Shown here: positions 7,740 through 16,642 of the stretch, one piece after another
Position numbering within the stretch: the stretch's first letter is position 1
Layout of the letters: the number at the start of each line of letters is the position of its first letter
From: Planctomicrobium piriforme
Lineage (GTDB): Bacteria > Planctomycetota > Planctomycetia > Planctomycetales > Planctomycetaceae
Direction of reading: 5' to 3'
Length of the DNA: 64,000 nucleotides
Assembly: GCF_900113665.1 (NCBI RefSeq)
Contig: NZ_FOQD01000001.1
Location: 434,001-498,000, forward strand
Made by a program: the position numbers and the translations under genes
The notes under the pieces: generated by a model
What the model was told of the DNA's origin: nothing
Database searches by the model: none
The model's input: only the letters and a program-made list of their open reading frames with translations

Positions 7740-9316
7740 GTGCGCCTTTCCGGCATCAGCCGACGTTCGAGCCGGGCGGCGACCAGCGACAGCGGATAGC
7801 TCATCGCCAGGTAGAGGAACGCCGTCAGCAGGCCGAGCTCGATAATCGCGCCGGTGCTGCGGGCCTGGATGTAATACTCCTTGCTCAGTTCGACGACTGT
7901 AATGACCGAGCAGACCGCCGTGTCTTTGAAGAGAGCGATGAAGTCGTTGGTGACGGGGGGAATGACAAGCCGCGTCGCCTGAGGGATGATAATCCGCCGC
8001 AGCGCGAGTGCCCGACTGAAGCCGAGCGCCTGTGCCGCTTCCATCTGCCCGCGGGGAATCGATTGCAGCCCGGCGCGGTAGATCTCGGCTTCATAAGCGG
8101 AATAGTTCAAAGCCAGACCGGCGACCGCGGCCCAGAAGGCGTTCACGGTGATGCCGATTTCTGGCAGCAGAAAGAACAGAACATACAACTGCAACACCAG
8201 CGGCGTGCCTCGAATCAGTTCGACATAGGCGGTTGAAAGAATTCGCAGCGGCCAGGGGCCATAGAGTCGCAGCAGCGCCATCATCAGGCCGAGCAGGATC
8301 GCCATGGGCATTGCGGTGGATGCCAGCAAGACCGTCATCCCGGCCGCCTGCACCAGCAGCCAGCCGCGCTGCCAGACGACGTTCCAGCCGCCGACTGCGA
8401 TGTAGCTTTCTTCCTCATCAGGCGTCGTCGCGTCGTCGTCAACCGGGATCGCGCCGACGGGACCGACGAACCCGCCTGCGGAATCGACTTCCATTCCCCG
8501 CAGGGCCTGCGTCTCGTTCCAGATGCGGTACTTCGAGAGGATTTTGCGGAGCCGGCCGTCTTTCATCGCCGTCAGGAGGGCGTCGTTCACGGCTTGCAGG
8601 AGCTCTGGTTCGTTTTTGCGGACGAGGGCCACATAGAAGCCGCGCCCGACAGGTTCGCCGACTGCTTCCAGCTTGGGGAAGCCCGGTTCGTAGAACCGCC
8701 AGATGGGAAGATCCTGCAGGTTGGCGTCGATGCCGTCGACATTGAGTTCGACCGCCCGCATGGCGTCGGACACGCCGTCGAAGTTGGCGATCTCGACGTC
8801 GTCACCGAAGTTCTTTTCGATGTAGTCATTCGCCGCCGAGCCTCCGAGCACCGCCACGCGTTTCTTCACGCCGTCGGAAGGGGTGCGGAGATCCTGCCAA
8901 CTGCGCATGGTCGGATCGTCTTTGCGACCCAGCAACTGCAGTTCGTAGATGTAGTACGGAATCGAAGTGCCATACCGCGCAGCGCGGGCAGGACTCCATT
9001 CGTAGCCGTTGAGGACGATGTCGAGATCGCCGCGATCGAGCAGATCGGGCAGTTTGTCCCATTGCCCTTGTTGAAACTGCGGTTTGACTCCCAGTGACTC
9101 GGCGATCAGTTGGGCGAGTTCGACTTCGAAGCCTTCGAGCCGATTGGGATCGTCGGCGGCGGGATAGATGAACGGCCCGCCCCCCTCTTCGTCAGCGCCC
9201 CAGATGAGCGTGCCCCGTTTCTTGAGGTTCTCAAGGGCATCGCCTGCATGGGCGATGCCGGTCGGTTGGCAGCACTCAACTGCCAGCAGAAACAGGAGCA
9301 GGCAGCCTGCGCGCAC
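7736..9316 (-). CDS. Amino-acid ABC transporter binding protein-permease fusion
   Basis: One 526-aa polypeptide carrying both the solute-binding and membrane domains of a polar amino-acid importer. A signal segment (residues 1-24, MRAGCLLLFLLAVECC...AHAG) is followed by a family-3 binding domain (about 30-275: GTLIWGADEEGGGPFIYP, GFEVELAQLIAESLG, later EPVGRGFYVALVRKNEP). A linker then leads to a BPD permease domain (about 310-520) with YVELIRGTPLVLQLYVLFFLLP and the ATPase-contacting loop SIPRGQMEAAQALGFS. Such fusions tether the binding protein to the periplasmic face of the permease and are known in some bacteria. It is transcribed with the ATPase gene at 6996, giving a complete two-gene transporter. 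Confidence 0.9.
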   Translation of the reverse strand: MRAGCLLLFLLAVECCQPTGIAHAGDALENLKKRGTLIWGADEEGGGPFIYPAADDPNRLEGFEVELAQLIAESLGVKPQFQQGQWDKLPDLLDRGDLDIVLNGYEWSPARAARYGTSIPYYIYELQLLGRKDDPTMRSWQDLRTPSDGVKKRVAVLGGSAANDYIEKNFGDDVEIANFDGVSDAMRAVELNVDGIDANLQDLPIWRFYEPGFPKLEAVGEPVGRGFYVALVRKNEPELLQAVNDALLTAMKDGRLRKILSKYRIWNETQALRGMEVDSAGGFVGPVGAIPVDDDATTPDEEESYIAVGGWNVVWQRGWLLVQAAGMTVLLASTAMPMAILLGLMMALLRLYGPWPLRILSTAYVELIRGTPLVLQLYVLFFLLPEIGITVNAFWAAVAGLALNYSAYEAEIYRAGLQSIPRGQMEAAQALGFSRALALRRIIIPQATRLVIPPVTNDFIALFKDTAVCSVITVVELSKEYYIQARSTGAIIELGLLTAFLYLAMSYPLSLVAARLERRLMPERRT

Positions 9317-9394
9317 GCCCTGTTCCGTCGTCGACTTCAGGCCCGTAAGAAATCTTCTGCAGGAGCAGCGGTGTGCGATTTCAGTTGCTCCTTC

Positions 9395-9463
9395 AGGGGG
9401 AGTCGAGGGTCCAGAGTTGAGAGTCCAGAGCCAGAGGTGGTCGACCGCAACCCCTTTCTCAAT
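9395..9463. repeat. Single-arm word repeat (GTCCAGAG/TTGAGAG)
   Basis: The 147-base gap between the dsbD-like gene and the transporter gene includes 9403-9436, where GTCCAGAGTTGAGAGTCCAG repeats the word GTCCAGAG. The same words make the long stem of the element at 55614-55688, but here no good mirrored arm is visible. It lies just past the end of the minus-strand dsbD-like gene. It may be a decayed palindrome. Confidence 0.5.
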
Positions 9464-12055
9464 TTAGTGAGCGATGCCCAATGCGGCGGCCGGCTGCGGC
9501 GTGATTTTGGGTGTTGCTGCGGCTTCCGACTCTTTCGTTTTCGTGTCCGGCTTGTCCTGGGCTGTCGTTGTGCCCATGGCTTCCTGCAGTTTTTCGAGCA
9601 GAATACTTTGCGTGTACTGGCCCCGCAGCGCGATGATCTTGCTGTCCTTGCCAGGCGGAATGATGATCGTCAGCGGCACGCTGTCTTGTCCGAACTGCCG
9701 CAGATATTTCAGGATCTCGGGGTTCTCTTTCGTGAAGTCGGCGAGCATCGGCACAAAGCCGTTCTCTTTAACAAAGTTCACGGTGTCGTCGCGGTCGAGT
9801 GCAATCTTCTCATTGATCTTGCAGATCACGCACCAGTTGGCGGTGAAGTCGATGAGCATAGGACGCCCTTCGGTCCGCAGCTTGACCAGTTGTTCTTCCG
9901 AGAACGGCTGCCAGGGCATCTTCGAGATCTGCAGTTCTGACGAGCCTGCCGGTCTGAACTCTTGCATCATCCACAAGCCGAACACAAACACCGGGAGTGC
10001 CGCTACGAACGAAGCTGCATAACCCCGCAATTGCTTTTTCAGGTGATCCGCCGGCGAAGTGAGATTGGCGCACAGCCAGACGAACAGGCCCAGCGCCAGC
10101 AACAGCACGAGGACTGGCACACGCCATTCCATCTCGATGGAGACCAGCAGCCAGATCACGGTTCCCATCAGCACGAAACCGGTGAACTGCTTGAACTTCA
10201 CCATCCAGTTGCCCGGACGCGGAACCCAGTTGACGAGGGCGGGGAAGAAGCCGGTCAACAGAAACGGCGAAGCCATTCCGAGACCCATCAAACCAAACAT
10301 GGCGAATACAACCGCTGCCGGCTGAGACAGGCTCCAAGTGAAGACCGGCGCCACAAAGGGGCCAATGCACGGGGTTCCCAGCAAGGTGGCGATGATGCCG
10401 GTGTTAAAGGCCCCGAAGTAACCTTCCTGATGATGACCAGCGCTAGGGATAATGCCCGGCACTGGCAGTTCGAACACGCCAAACAAACTGAGTCCCATTG
10501 TGAAGACGACGCAGGTCATGACGATCATGAACGTCGTATTCTGGAAGACTGCGCTCAGCGACTGGCCGAGGCCAAATGACAGCAAGGCGAAGACCATGAA
10601 CACCGCCATCACTCCGGCGGTATAGGCAAAGTTGAGGGCAATCGTTCGTGCGCGGCTTTCGCCAGCCTGTTGCACCAGGCTCAGAATTTTGATCGCCAGC
10701 ACCGGCAGCACGCAGGGGAGGACGTTCATAATCAGCCCGGCGAAAAACGCGGCGAACATCGCGCCGGCCAGGGTCATGTCTCCTCCGGCTGTTTCGATGT
10801 TGAAGTTCGTCGCCTCGGCCACTTCAGCAGGTGTGGTCGGTGGGGTAGTTCCGCCATCGTCTTTCACGTTGACGTAGGGGGTGACGATGGGAGTCGCGCC
10901 GACGAGTTGCTCCGCATTCTGAACGCTTCCCAGCGAGAACGAAACGCTGGTAGGCGCCAGGCATGACTTGCCGCTTTCGCAGATCTGGTAGCGGATGGTT
11001 CCCGTCACGCCGATCGGAGCAGCGTCCACAACCTCGAAGGCCTGTTTCCAGGTGACGAGGTGTTCGTAAGCGTTGGAGCGATGAACTTCGTCCTGCAGCT
11101 TGGTGGTATGCACCTCTGGCGGCGGGACGGAGACCATCTCTCCCACTGCCTTCAAGTTGGTCGGCGTGAGTTTGATGACCGTGGGGGACTCCACTTGAGT
11201 GTCGTCAGCCGGGGTTAAGGCATAGGTGCTCCACCCTTCGCTGAGTGTCATCGTGATGGCGACGGTCACAATTTCGCCGGGCTTGGCTTCCGCGGGAGAG
11301 AGTTCGAACTGCAGGCGGATCGGGTCGGAAGCACCTGCCCCGACTCGCGACTTGCGCTGCGGCGTGATTTCGTAGCCGTTGGTGAGCGGCGGTGCGGATG
11401 TGACGGCGGATGGCGCGACCACGTTCGGTGCGGATTGCCACTGAATCTGCGCTGTTCGGAATGGAGCGGCTGCGGCGGGAGCAACGACCGGCGGTTCGGT
11501 TTTCGCCGGGGCCTGCTGGCTCACGTCCTGATCCTGCCGCGTCTTCACTGGAGCGACGTTGGCCGTGAACTCAGCGGTCTGCGGGCTGCACAGGCTCTTG
11601 TTGCAGAGAAGAAAGTTCACCTTCCCTGACACTGTTGCCGACTTCGCATCGACTCCGGCCGGGAGGGCGTATTTTCGAGAGAAGACCACCGTGCCGAAGA
11701 CCTTTTCGACGACCATGTCGAAGTTCTCGTCGTGTTCCTTCTTCGGCGGAGGGGTGATCGTGAAGGCGGAATCGATCGGCGTCCAATCAGCCGAGCCAAG
11801 CGTGATCTTGGTGGGCTTCGGGAAGTTGGGATCTTGCGAATAAGTATTCGCACCCGTCGGCAGAACGAACTTCACCTGGAGTTCCACCACGCCTGGCTGG
11901 CCTGTTGGAATCAGTGTCGCAGTCACATCCGCTTTGGGAGCGGCGCCTTGAGCGGCTGGTTCTTCCAGCTGGAACAGATCGCCGCCCAATCCCTGGGCGC
12001 CGGCTGTCTGCGCCAGCAAAAACAACGTCAGAAAACTGGCAATCACGCAGCGCAT
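9464..12055 (-). CDS. DsbD/ScsB-type thiol:disulfide interchange protein
   Basis: Membrane reductase that passes electrons from cytoplasmic thioredoxin to periplasmic thiols. The 863-aa product has a signal peptide (MRCVIASFLTLFLLAQTAGA), two successive DsbD-alpha-like periplasmic domains (about 30-190 and 250-400), each with a spaced Cys pair (LCNKSLC and CESGKSC), then a multi-helix DsbD core with Cys in MNVLPCVLPVLA and LGTPCIGPFVAP, and a C-terminal thioredoxin-like domain with WCVIC. E. coli DsbD has only one alpha domain and about 565 aa; the doubled periplasmic part resembles ScsB-like relatives. The start is set at 12055 because it gives the signal peptide and follows AAGGATGA; the frame is open to 12184. 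Confidence 0.9.
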   Translation of the reverse strand: MRCVIASFLTLFLLAQTAGAQGLGGDLFQLEEPAAQGAAPKADVTATLIPTGQPGVVELQVKFVLPTGANTYSQDPNFPKPTKITLGSADWTPIDSAFTITPPPKKEHDENFDMVVEKVFGTVVFSRKYALPAGVDAKSATVSGKVNFLLCNKSLCSPQTAEFTANVAPVKTRQDQDVSQQAPAKTEPPVVAPAAAAPFRTAQIQWQSAPNVVAPSAVTSAPPLTNGYEITPQRKSRVGAGASDPIRLQFELSPAEAKPGEIVTVAITMTLSEGWSTYALTPADDTQVESPTVIKLTPTNLKAVGEMVSVPPPEVHTTKLQDEVHRSNAYEHLVTWKQAFEVVDAAPIGVTGTIRYQICESGKSCLAPTSVSFSLGSVQNAEQLVGATPIVTPYVNVKDDGGTTPPTTPAEVAEATNFNIETAGGDMTLAGAMFAAFFAGLIMNVLPCVLPVLAIKILSLVQQAGESRARTIALNFAYTAGVMAVFMVFALLSFGLGQSLSAVFQNTTFMIVMTCVVFTMGLSLFGVFELPVPGIIPSAGHHQEGYFGAFNTGIIATLLGTPCIGPFVAPVFTWSLSQPAAVVFAMFGLMGLGMASPFLLTGFFPALVNWVPRPGNWMVKFKQFTGFVLMGTVIWLLVSIEMEWRVPVLVLLLALGLFVWLCANLTSPADHLKKQLRGYAASFVAALPVFVFGLWMMQEFRPAGSSELQISKMPWQPFSEEQLVKLRTEGRPMLIDFTANWCVICKINEKIALDRDDTVNFVKENGFVPMLADFTKENPEILKYLRQFGQDSVPLTIIIPPGKDSKIIALRGQYTQSILLEKLQEAMGTTTAQDKPDTKTKESEAAATPKITPQPAAALGIAH

Positions 12056-12224
12056 GGAGTCATCCTTGGTCAAATCACAGTGATGCATGCAGGGAGCATC
12101 ATTTAGACCGCTCCATTCTAACGGAAATTCTGACCGGCAGCGATATCGCTTCGCTGTTTCTGAGGCTGACCAGATGCGAATCAACGTTGACCGATTGAGC
12201 AGTCTCGGAACTCGCTCCCTTGAG

Positions 12225-12249
12225 CCAGTTGAACGTCTAACTGGTTTTT
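12225..12249 (+). terminator. Possible intrinsic terminator (plus strand)
   Basis: CCAGTT at 12225-12230 pairs with AACTGG at 12239-12244 and is followed by five T residues (12245-12249). It lies between the thi fusion gene (ends 12279, minus) and the dsbD-like gene (starts 12055, minus), so no known plus-strand transcript reaches it. It is either fortuitous or attenuates an antisense transcript. Nothing else is recognised in the 223-base gap. Confidence 0.25.
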
Positions 12250-12278
12250 ATAGAAGAACTTGCGAAGCGAGACTGATT

Positions 12279-13826
12279 CTATTGCGGGGGATTTCTGGTC
12301 GCAGCCATGGCAGCGGCTTCGGCTGCGGACCGGAGTCGCCCGGCGATCTCGGCGGTGACTCCCCGGGGGTCGGGGGCCTGGCAAATCGAACTGCTCACTG
12401 CAACTCTTGTCGCACCTGCGAATTGCACTTCGCGAAGGTTGTCCGGGGTGATGCCGCCGATGGCAAACCAGGGAATCGTCAAACTCACCGCCGCCTGCTG
12501 GACATAATCCAGCCCGGCCAGTTCCGGGAATTCTTTGGTCTGCGAAACGAAAACCGGCCCGACACCCAGGTAATCGGCCCCGTCGAAGAGCGCCGTGCGG
12601 GCTTGTTCGGGAGAATGGGTGGAGACGCCAATGATGCCCGATCCTCCCAGCACGCGCCGGGCAGAGGCGACATCCATGTCATCCTGCCCCAGATGGACGC
12701 CATCCGCGCCGACAGCGGCGGCAATGTCAGGACGGTCATTGATGATCAATAACGCCCGTGCCGCGGTGGTCCACTCCCGCACCTTGCGGCCATAGGCAAT
12801 CAGCTCGCGGTCCGGCATGTCCTTCTCACGGATCTGAACGACATCAACCCCTTTTTCGAGCGTGTTGCGAATCACGATCTCCGGCGTGTACCGACAATTC
12901 GCGGCGGTGACCAGCAGGTATAAACGGCACTGTTCCAGCCGCTGGCGGTTATGGACCACGGTTTCCAGTGCCTTCTCGACCGTGTAGATCCGGTAACGGC
13001 ATTCCGAAATCCGAACCGCGAGTTCCGCGTCGATCAGCTTGCCGTACTCTTCGAGACTCCGCAGTGCTTCTTCCACACGTTTGAAGCTCGCGCGGAGGAC
13101 GTCCATCAACGATTCGCGTGCCCGTTCGGACGCTAGCGCCCCCAGCGGGCCGACGTCACGCAGGCTGTCGCGGGACGGAATCCACTGTGATTGGCCCATG
13201 TAGCGCAGCGTCTGCGTGAGCGTGTGACGGATCTGCTTGAGTTCACGCTGTAGTAACGCATCGTCGAGATGGAAGCGCACATAGTCTTCGATCACCCGTA
13301 AGCCTTCACGGCAGCGATTGGCGCTGGCGTCGAGAATTCTGGCGAGGGCGGCGGCCTCAATCTGCCCCTGCTCTGCCGGACGAATCTGTACAAATTCGGC
13401 ATCCGAGACGTGGAGTTCTTCAGGGGCTTCGGAGAGTTCGGCTATCAGGAAAGTTTTCGTCAGTTGAAATCGACCAAGCAGTTCGGCGGTGTAGGGATCT
13501 AGATCGATCGCCGCCAGCAGTAGATGTTCCGTGCCGGTGATGCCGTCGGTCGAGAGTTCAATTGCAAACTGGTCTGCCCGACGGACCAGATTGCGCTGCC
13601 ATTCCAGTACCGGCACCAGCGGCTGTGCGGCGGCAGGCACGGCTGTTTGCAGAGCGGCTTCACCCACCGCGGCAACCCGCAGAATCTCGGCCGCGTGCCC
13701 TTCATCTTCCAGCAGGCCCAACAGCAATTGGGCAAACAATGTGGTTTCAGCAGATTCTTCAGATGCGTTCTGCCTGATGCGGATCAGAGCTCGCTCAGCG
13801 CCGGCAGTGAGATGCAGAAACGACAT
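12279..13826 (-). CDS. thiE: Thiamine-phosphate synthase fused to ThiD2 and Clp_N-like domains
   Basis: The 515-aa product has three parts. Residues 1-135 resemble the double-helical repeat of the Clp N-domain (two units, the second with TGTEHLLLAAID). Residues 160-300 match ThiD2, a HMP-phosphate kinase not homologous to ThiD (LARILDASANRCREGLRVIEDYVRF). Residues 300-505 are thiamine-phosphate synthase: QIREKDMPDREL, INDRPDIAAAVGADGVHLGQDDM, IGVSTHSPEQA, LGVGPVF and AIGGITPDNL. ThiD2 makes HMP-PP and ThiE joins it to thiazole phosphate, so successive steps sit in one chain. ThiD2-ThiE fusions are known in cyanobacteria and others; the Clp_N-like head is unexpected. No TPP riboswitch motif was seen upstream. 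Confidence 0.88.
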   Translation of the reverse strand: MSFLHLTAGAERALIRIRQNASEESAETTLFAQLLLGLLEDEGHAAEILRVAAVGEAALQTAVPAAAQPLVPVLEWQRNLVRRADQFAIELSTDGITGTEHLLLAAIDLDPYTAELLGRFQLTKTFLIAELSEAPEELHVSDAEFVQIRPAEQGQIEAAALARILDASANRCREGLRVIEDYVRFHLDDALLQRELKQIRHTLTQTLRYMGQSQWIPSRDSLRDVGPLGALASERARESLMDVLRASFKRVEEALRSLEEYGKLIDAELAVRISECRYRIYTVEKALETVVHNRQRLEQCRLYLLVTAANCRYTPEIVIRNTLEKGVDVVQIREKDMPDRELIAYGRKVREWTTAARALLIINDRPDIAAAVGADGVHLGQDDMDVASARRVLGGSGIIGVSTHSPEQARTALFDGADYLGVGPVFVSQTKEFPELAGLDYVQQAAVSLTIPWFAIGGITPDNLREVQFAGATRVAVSSSICQAPDPRGVTAEIAGRLRSAAEAAAMAATRNPPQ

Positions 13827-13944
13827 GACAGAAGGGTTGCCAGTTTGGACGAAGAATCAGTCAATGAGGGTGAATTCTAACAGGTCATGACATGACACGT
13901 CACACCGGGGCGGTGTCAACTGGTGATGTTTCAGTCATCTCCCG

Positions 13945-14030
13945 TCAGGTGGGACAGACACTTCTGTCTGTTCGAAGGAGGGACGTTGACACGATTGATG
14001 CACAGGCAAAAATGCCTGTGCCACCCGTCA
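13945..14030. repeat. Double hairpin element after the CPA2 antiporter gene
   Basis: Between the thi gene start and the antiporter stop (223 bases) there are two perfect small hairpins: ACAGACA at 13954-13960 with TGTCTGT at 13965-13971, and GCACAGGCA at 14000-14008 with TGCCTGTGC at 14013-14021. The outer bases GGTGGG (13949-) and CCACCC (14021-) can close a larger fold. There is no U-run. It may mark the 3' end of the antiporter transcript. Confidence 0.55.
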
Positions 14031-14049
14031 ATCTAGGTGTGAAGCACCC

Positions 14050-15510
14050 CTACGACTCGTGGACGATGGCAACCGCGGCGGCGGCTGCAGGTGTTTCATC
14101 GGATGCTTCATCGTCTGACTTCGGCCAGAGAACCGCCAGCAGCGGGCCGGTGGTCATGGTGGTCACCAGGGCCATCAGCACCATCATGGCGTACAGCGTC
14201 GGCGAAATAACCCCGAGCGACAGGCCGATATTCAGGACGATCAGTTCCATCAGGCCGCGGGTATTCATCAGCACGCCGAGCGCGGCCGACGTTCGCAGAT
14301 TGATCCCTGCGAGCTGTGCCGCGACCAAAGTTCCGCCGAACTTCCCTAAGGTGGCGACCAGAATAATCGCTCCGCAGACGAGCCAGTTATCCCAGCCGGA
14401 AATGAGTCCAATGCGGGTGTTCATGCCGGTGATCGCGAAGAAGGCCGGAAGCAGGAGCATCGTGACGACATCGTGCAGTTTGAGTTTCACGGCGCGGCTG
14501 ATGGGGCTGTCATGCGGGATGATGACGCCGAGTAGAAACCCGCCGAACACGGCATGAATGCCGATCGCTTCTGTCGTCAAAGCGGAGGCGAGTACGGCAA
14601 TGAACAGGCCGGGAATCGTCCCTGCCGGAATTCGGCCATCCCCGCGTTGCAGGTAACGCACTGCCAGCGGTCGGATCACGAACAGCATCGCGGCAATGTA
14701 GATCGCCGCCCAGATCACGATGGAAATCGCCCCGCTGACATTCGCCTGTGCGACCCCCACCACGAACGCCAGCAGGCACCAGGCGGTGACATCGTCGGTC
14801 GCCGCACAACTGAGTGCGACCACGCCCAACGGAGTTTTGTCGAGACCACGGTCGGTCAGAATTCGGGCCAGGACCGGGAAGGCCGTGATCGCCATCGCCA
14901 CGCCGAGAAACAGGGCGAAGCTCGTAAAGGGAATGCCTGCCGGGGCGAAATGCGGATAGAGCCAAAGTGCGAGCCCGGCCCCTGCAACGAATGGTACGAC
15001 GATGCTGGCATGTGAAATCGCGACTGCGGCATGCGCCGACTTCACCAGCATTTTGGTGTTCAGCTCGAGACCGACGATGAACATATAGAGCACGATGCCC
15101 AACTGCGAAATCGTTCCGAGCGCAGCGAGCACCCGGCCATGTGGATCGGCGGCGGCATCGGGAATGAGCAGGTGCATGGCCGACGGGGAGATCGCTCCCA
15201 GGACCGACGGACCAAGCAGAATCCCCGCGACCACTTCCCCGATCACCGCCGGTTGTCCGAGATAATGGAAGACGCGGGCCAGCAGCCGCCCCAACACGAT
15301 CACCGCGGTGATCGTCGCGAGGACATGCAGCAGAACGACATTGTGCGCCGATGGCGCGGTTGCTCCGCTGGGGATCGCGGCGCCGACCGGGGTTTCCGTC
15401 TCGCCTACCGAGCGAATCAGGAGAAACAGCAACGTCCCGCCTGCCAGAAGAGCCAGGTAAAACGCGGGCAACAGCCAGCGGGAACGGAAAGTGGAGGAAC
15501 TCTCGATCAT
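14050..15510 (-). CDS. Cation:proton antiporter, CPA2 (Kef/NapA-type)
   Basis: Inner-membrane Na+(K+)/H+ exchanger of 486 aa. The first segment is a TM anchor (WLLPAFYLALLAGGTLLFLL), followed after a polar loop by the 12-13 helix exchanger core: LGRLLARVFHYLGQPAVIGEVVAGILLGPSVLG, IVGLELNTKML, the FPVLARILTDRGL segment and the ATDDVTAWCLLA helix with the paired acidic residues typical of the ion site. No TrkA regulatory domain follows, so it is the short form. It is a single gene on the minus strand, and the exact cation is not deducible. Confidence 0.88.
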   Translation of the reverse strand: MIESSSTFRSRWLLPAFYLALLAGGTLLFLLIRSVGETETPVGAAIPSGATAPSAHNVVLLHVLATITAVIVLGRLLARVFHYLGQPAVIGEVVAGILLGPSVLGAISPSAMHLLIPDAAADPHGRVLAALGTISQLGIVLYMFIVGLELNTKMLVKSAHAAVAISHASIVVPFVAGAGLALWLYPHFAPAGIPFTSFALFLGVAMAITAFPVLARILTDRGLDKTPLGVVALSCAATDDVTAWCLLAFVVGVAQANVSGAISIVIWAAIYIAAMLFVIRPLAVRYLQRGDGRIPAGTIPGLFIAVLASALTTEAIGIHAVFGGFLLGVIIPHDSPISRAVKLKLHDVVTMLLLPAFFAITGMNTRIGLISGWDNWLVCGAIILVATLGKFGGTLVAAQLAGINLRTSAALGVLMNTRGLMELIVLNIGLSLGVISPTLYAMMVLMALVTTMTTGPLLAVLWPKSDDEASDETPAAAAAVAIVHES

Positions 15511-15714
15511 GCGGAACTCGGCAGGCAGCAGTTGGGCGGATACTTTTCGGCGTTTGTTTTGAGCGGACTCGTAACGCTGGGAGCGCGAGTCATTGTAGTC
15601 CGAACGCAGGCAGTCAATCTGCCCGGAACTAAAATGTCATCAAGGCGTGCCCGTAGAGTATCACAATCTCTTCCCTCTGCATTTCGCCGGATGGCCCAGC
15701 CAGCGCGTCGGTTC

Positions 15715-16428
15715 TCAACTGTAGAGCTCGACCTTCCCCGTATTCAAAATATAGGTTCCGCCGACGATTTTCAGTTCGCCGTCACTCACCGCTTTCGACA
15801 GGATGGGCGGCAGCGTTTCGAGGGCTTTCACGCCGGCCAGGACGTTCGCCCGAGTGACGTTTTCGAGTTTGTCACCTGGCTGACCAATGACGGATCGCAC
15901 AGCAGGACGGATCGGGTCGATCAACTGGCCAATGGAGCCTGGCAGAGCGTCGTTGGCTTCGATGTGTTCAATCGCGGCTTTGACGGCTCCGCACTGGCTG
16001 TGACCCATGATCAGAATCAGCCGCGCGCCGAGGACGGCCACAGCGAATTCGATGCTCCCCTTCACCAGCGGCCCGGCATTGGCCACGATGTTGCCGGCAA
16101 CGCGAATCACAAACAGGTCGCCGATCCCCTGATCGAAAATGATCTCCGGCGCGACGCGGGAATCTGCACAGGTGATCACAATGGCCGGCGGCGCCTGCCC
16201 TTCAGAGAGGGCGAGAAAGTCTTGCGGCGTCCGCCCGGGATGCGTCAGCTTTCCATCGACAAACCGCTGGTTCCCCTCAAGCAGCTTTTTGAGCACCGCA
16301 TCCGGTGCTGGCCGTTCTTTCGGCGTCTCTGCTTGCACCGTCGAAAACCCGTTCCAACTGACGATGCCCGCCGCGAGTCCGGCAGAGAGCACAAAATCAC
16401 GGCGAGACAACGGGTCGTGAGCGGACAT
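15715..16428 (-). CDS. Beta-class carbonic anhydrase, Tat-exported
   Basis: Zinc enzyme interconverting CO2 and bicarbonate, 237 aa. The N-terminus contains a twin-arginine signal, SRRDFVLSAGLAAGIVSW, so the folded metalloenzyme should be exported. Zinc ligands and the Asp-Arg dyad are intact: C87, D89 and R91 in TCADSRV, and H143 and C146 in GHSQCGAV. The start at 16428 follows AGGTGA and gives the Tat signal at once; the frame is open to 16635 without matching features. Export would place the activity in the periplasm, suiting CO2 or pH management there. Confidence 0.93.
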   Translation of the reverse strand: MSAHDPLSRRDFVLSAGLAAGIVSWNGFSTVQAETPKERPAPDAVLKKLLEGNQRFVDGKLTHPGRTPQDFLALSEGQAPPAIVITCADSRVAPEIIFDQGIGDLFVIRVAGNIVANAGPLVKGSIEFAVAVLGARLILIMGHSQCGAVKAAIEHIEANDALPGSIGQLIDPIRPAVRSVIGQPGDKLENVTRANVLAGVKALETLPPILSKAVSDGELKIVGGTYILNTGKVELYS

Positions 16429-16642
16429 GGGGTCACCTGCGAAGTGTGAACAAAAACCGGGGGACATGCCGCTTACAATACGCTCGCGAAGAGGAAAGGG
16501 CCATCGTTGGGGGTGACGATGAAGTGGTTGCCTGCGATGACACCCCGTTGAGTGTCGAACGGGGCTGCTCGGCCAATCTTCCTGACTGGTGAAGATGGTC
16601 GTTGGGCACTCAATAATTCTGTGGCCCTGTCGCATTCCTGTT

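Noticed and set aside
13827..14049. TPP riboswitch upstream of the thi fusion gene
   Set aside because: The conserved CTGAGA and ACCTGATCTGG segments are absent.
15031..16449. A 472-codon plus-strand open frame across the antiporter and carbonic anhydrase genes
   Set aside because: It lies antisense to two genes with intact active-site motifs and is rich in Arg, Gln and His as expected of a GC-rich shadow frame.
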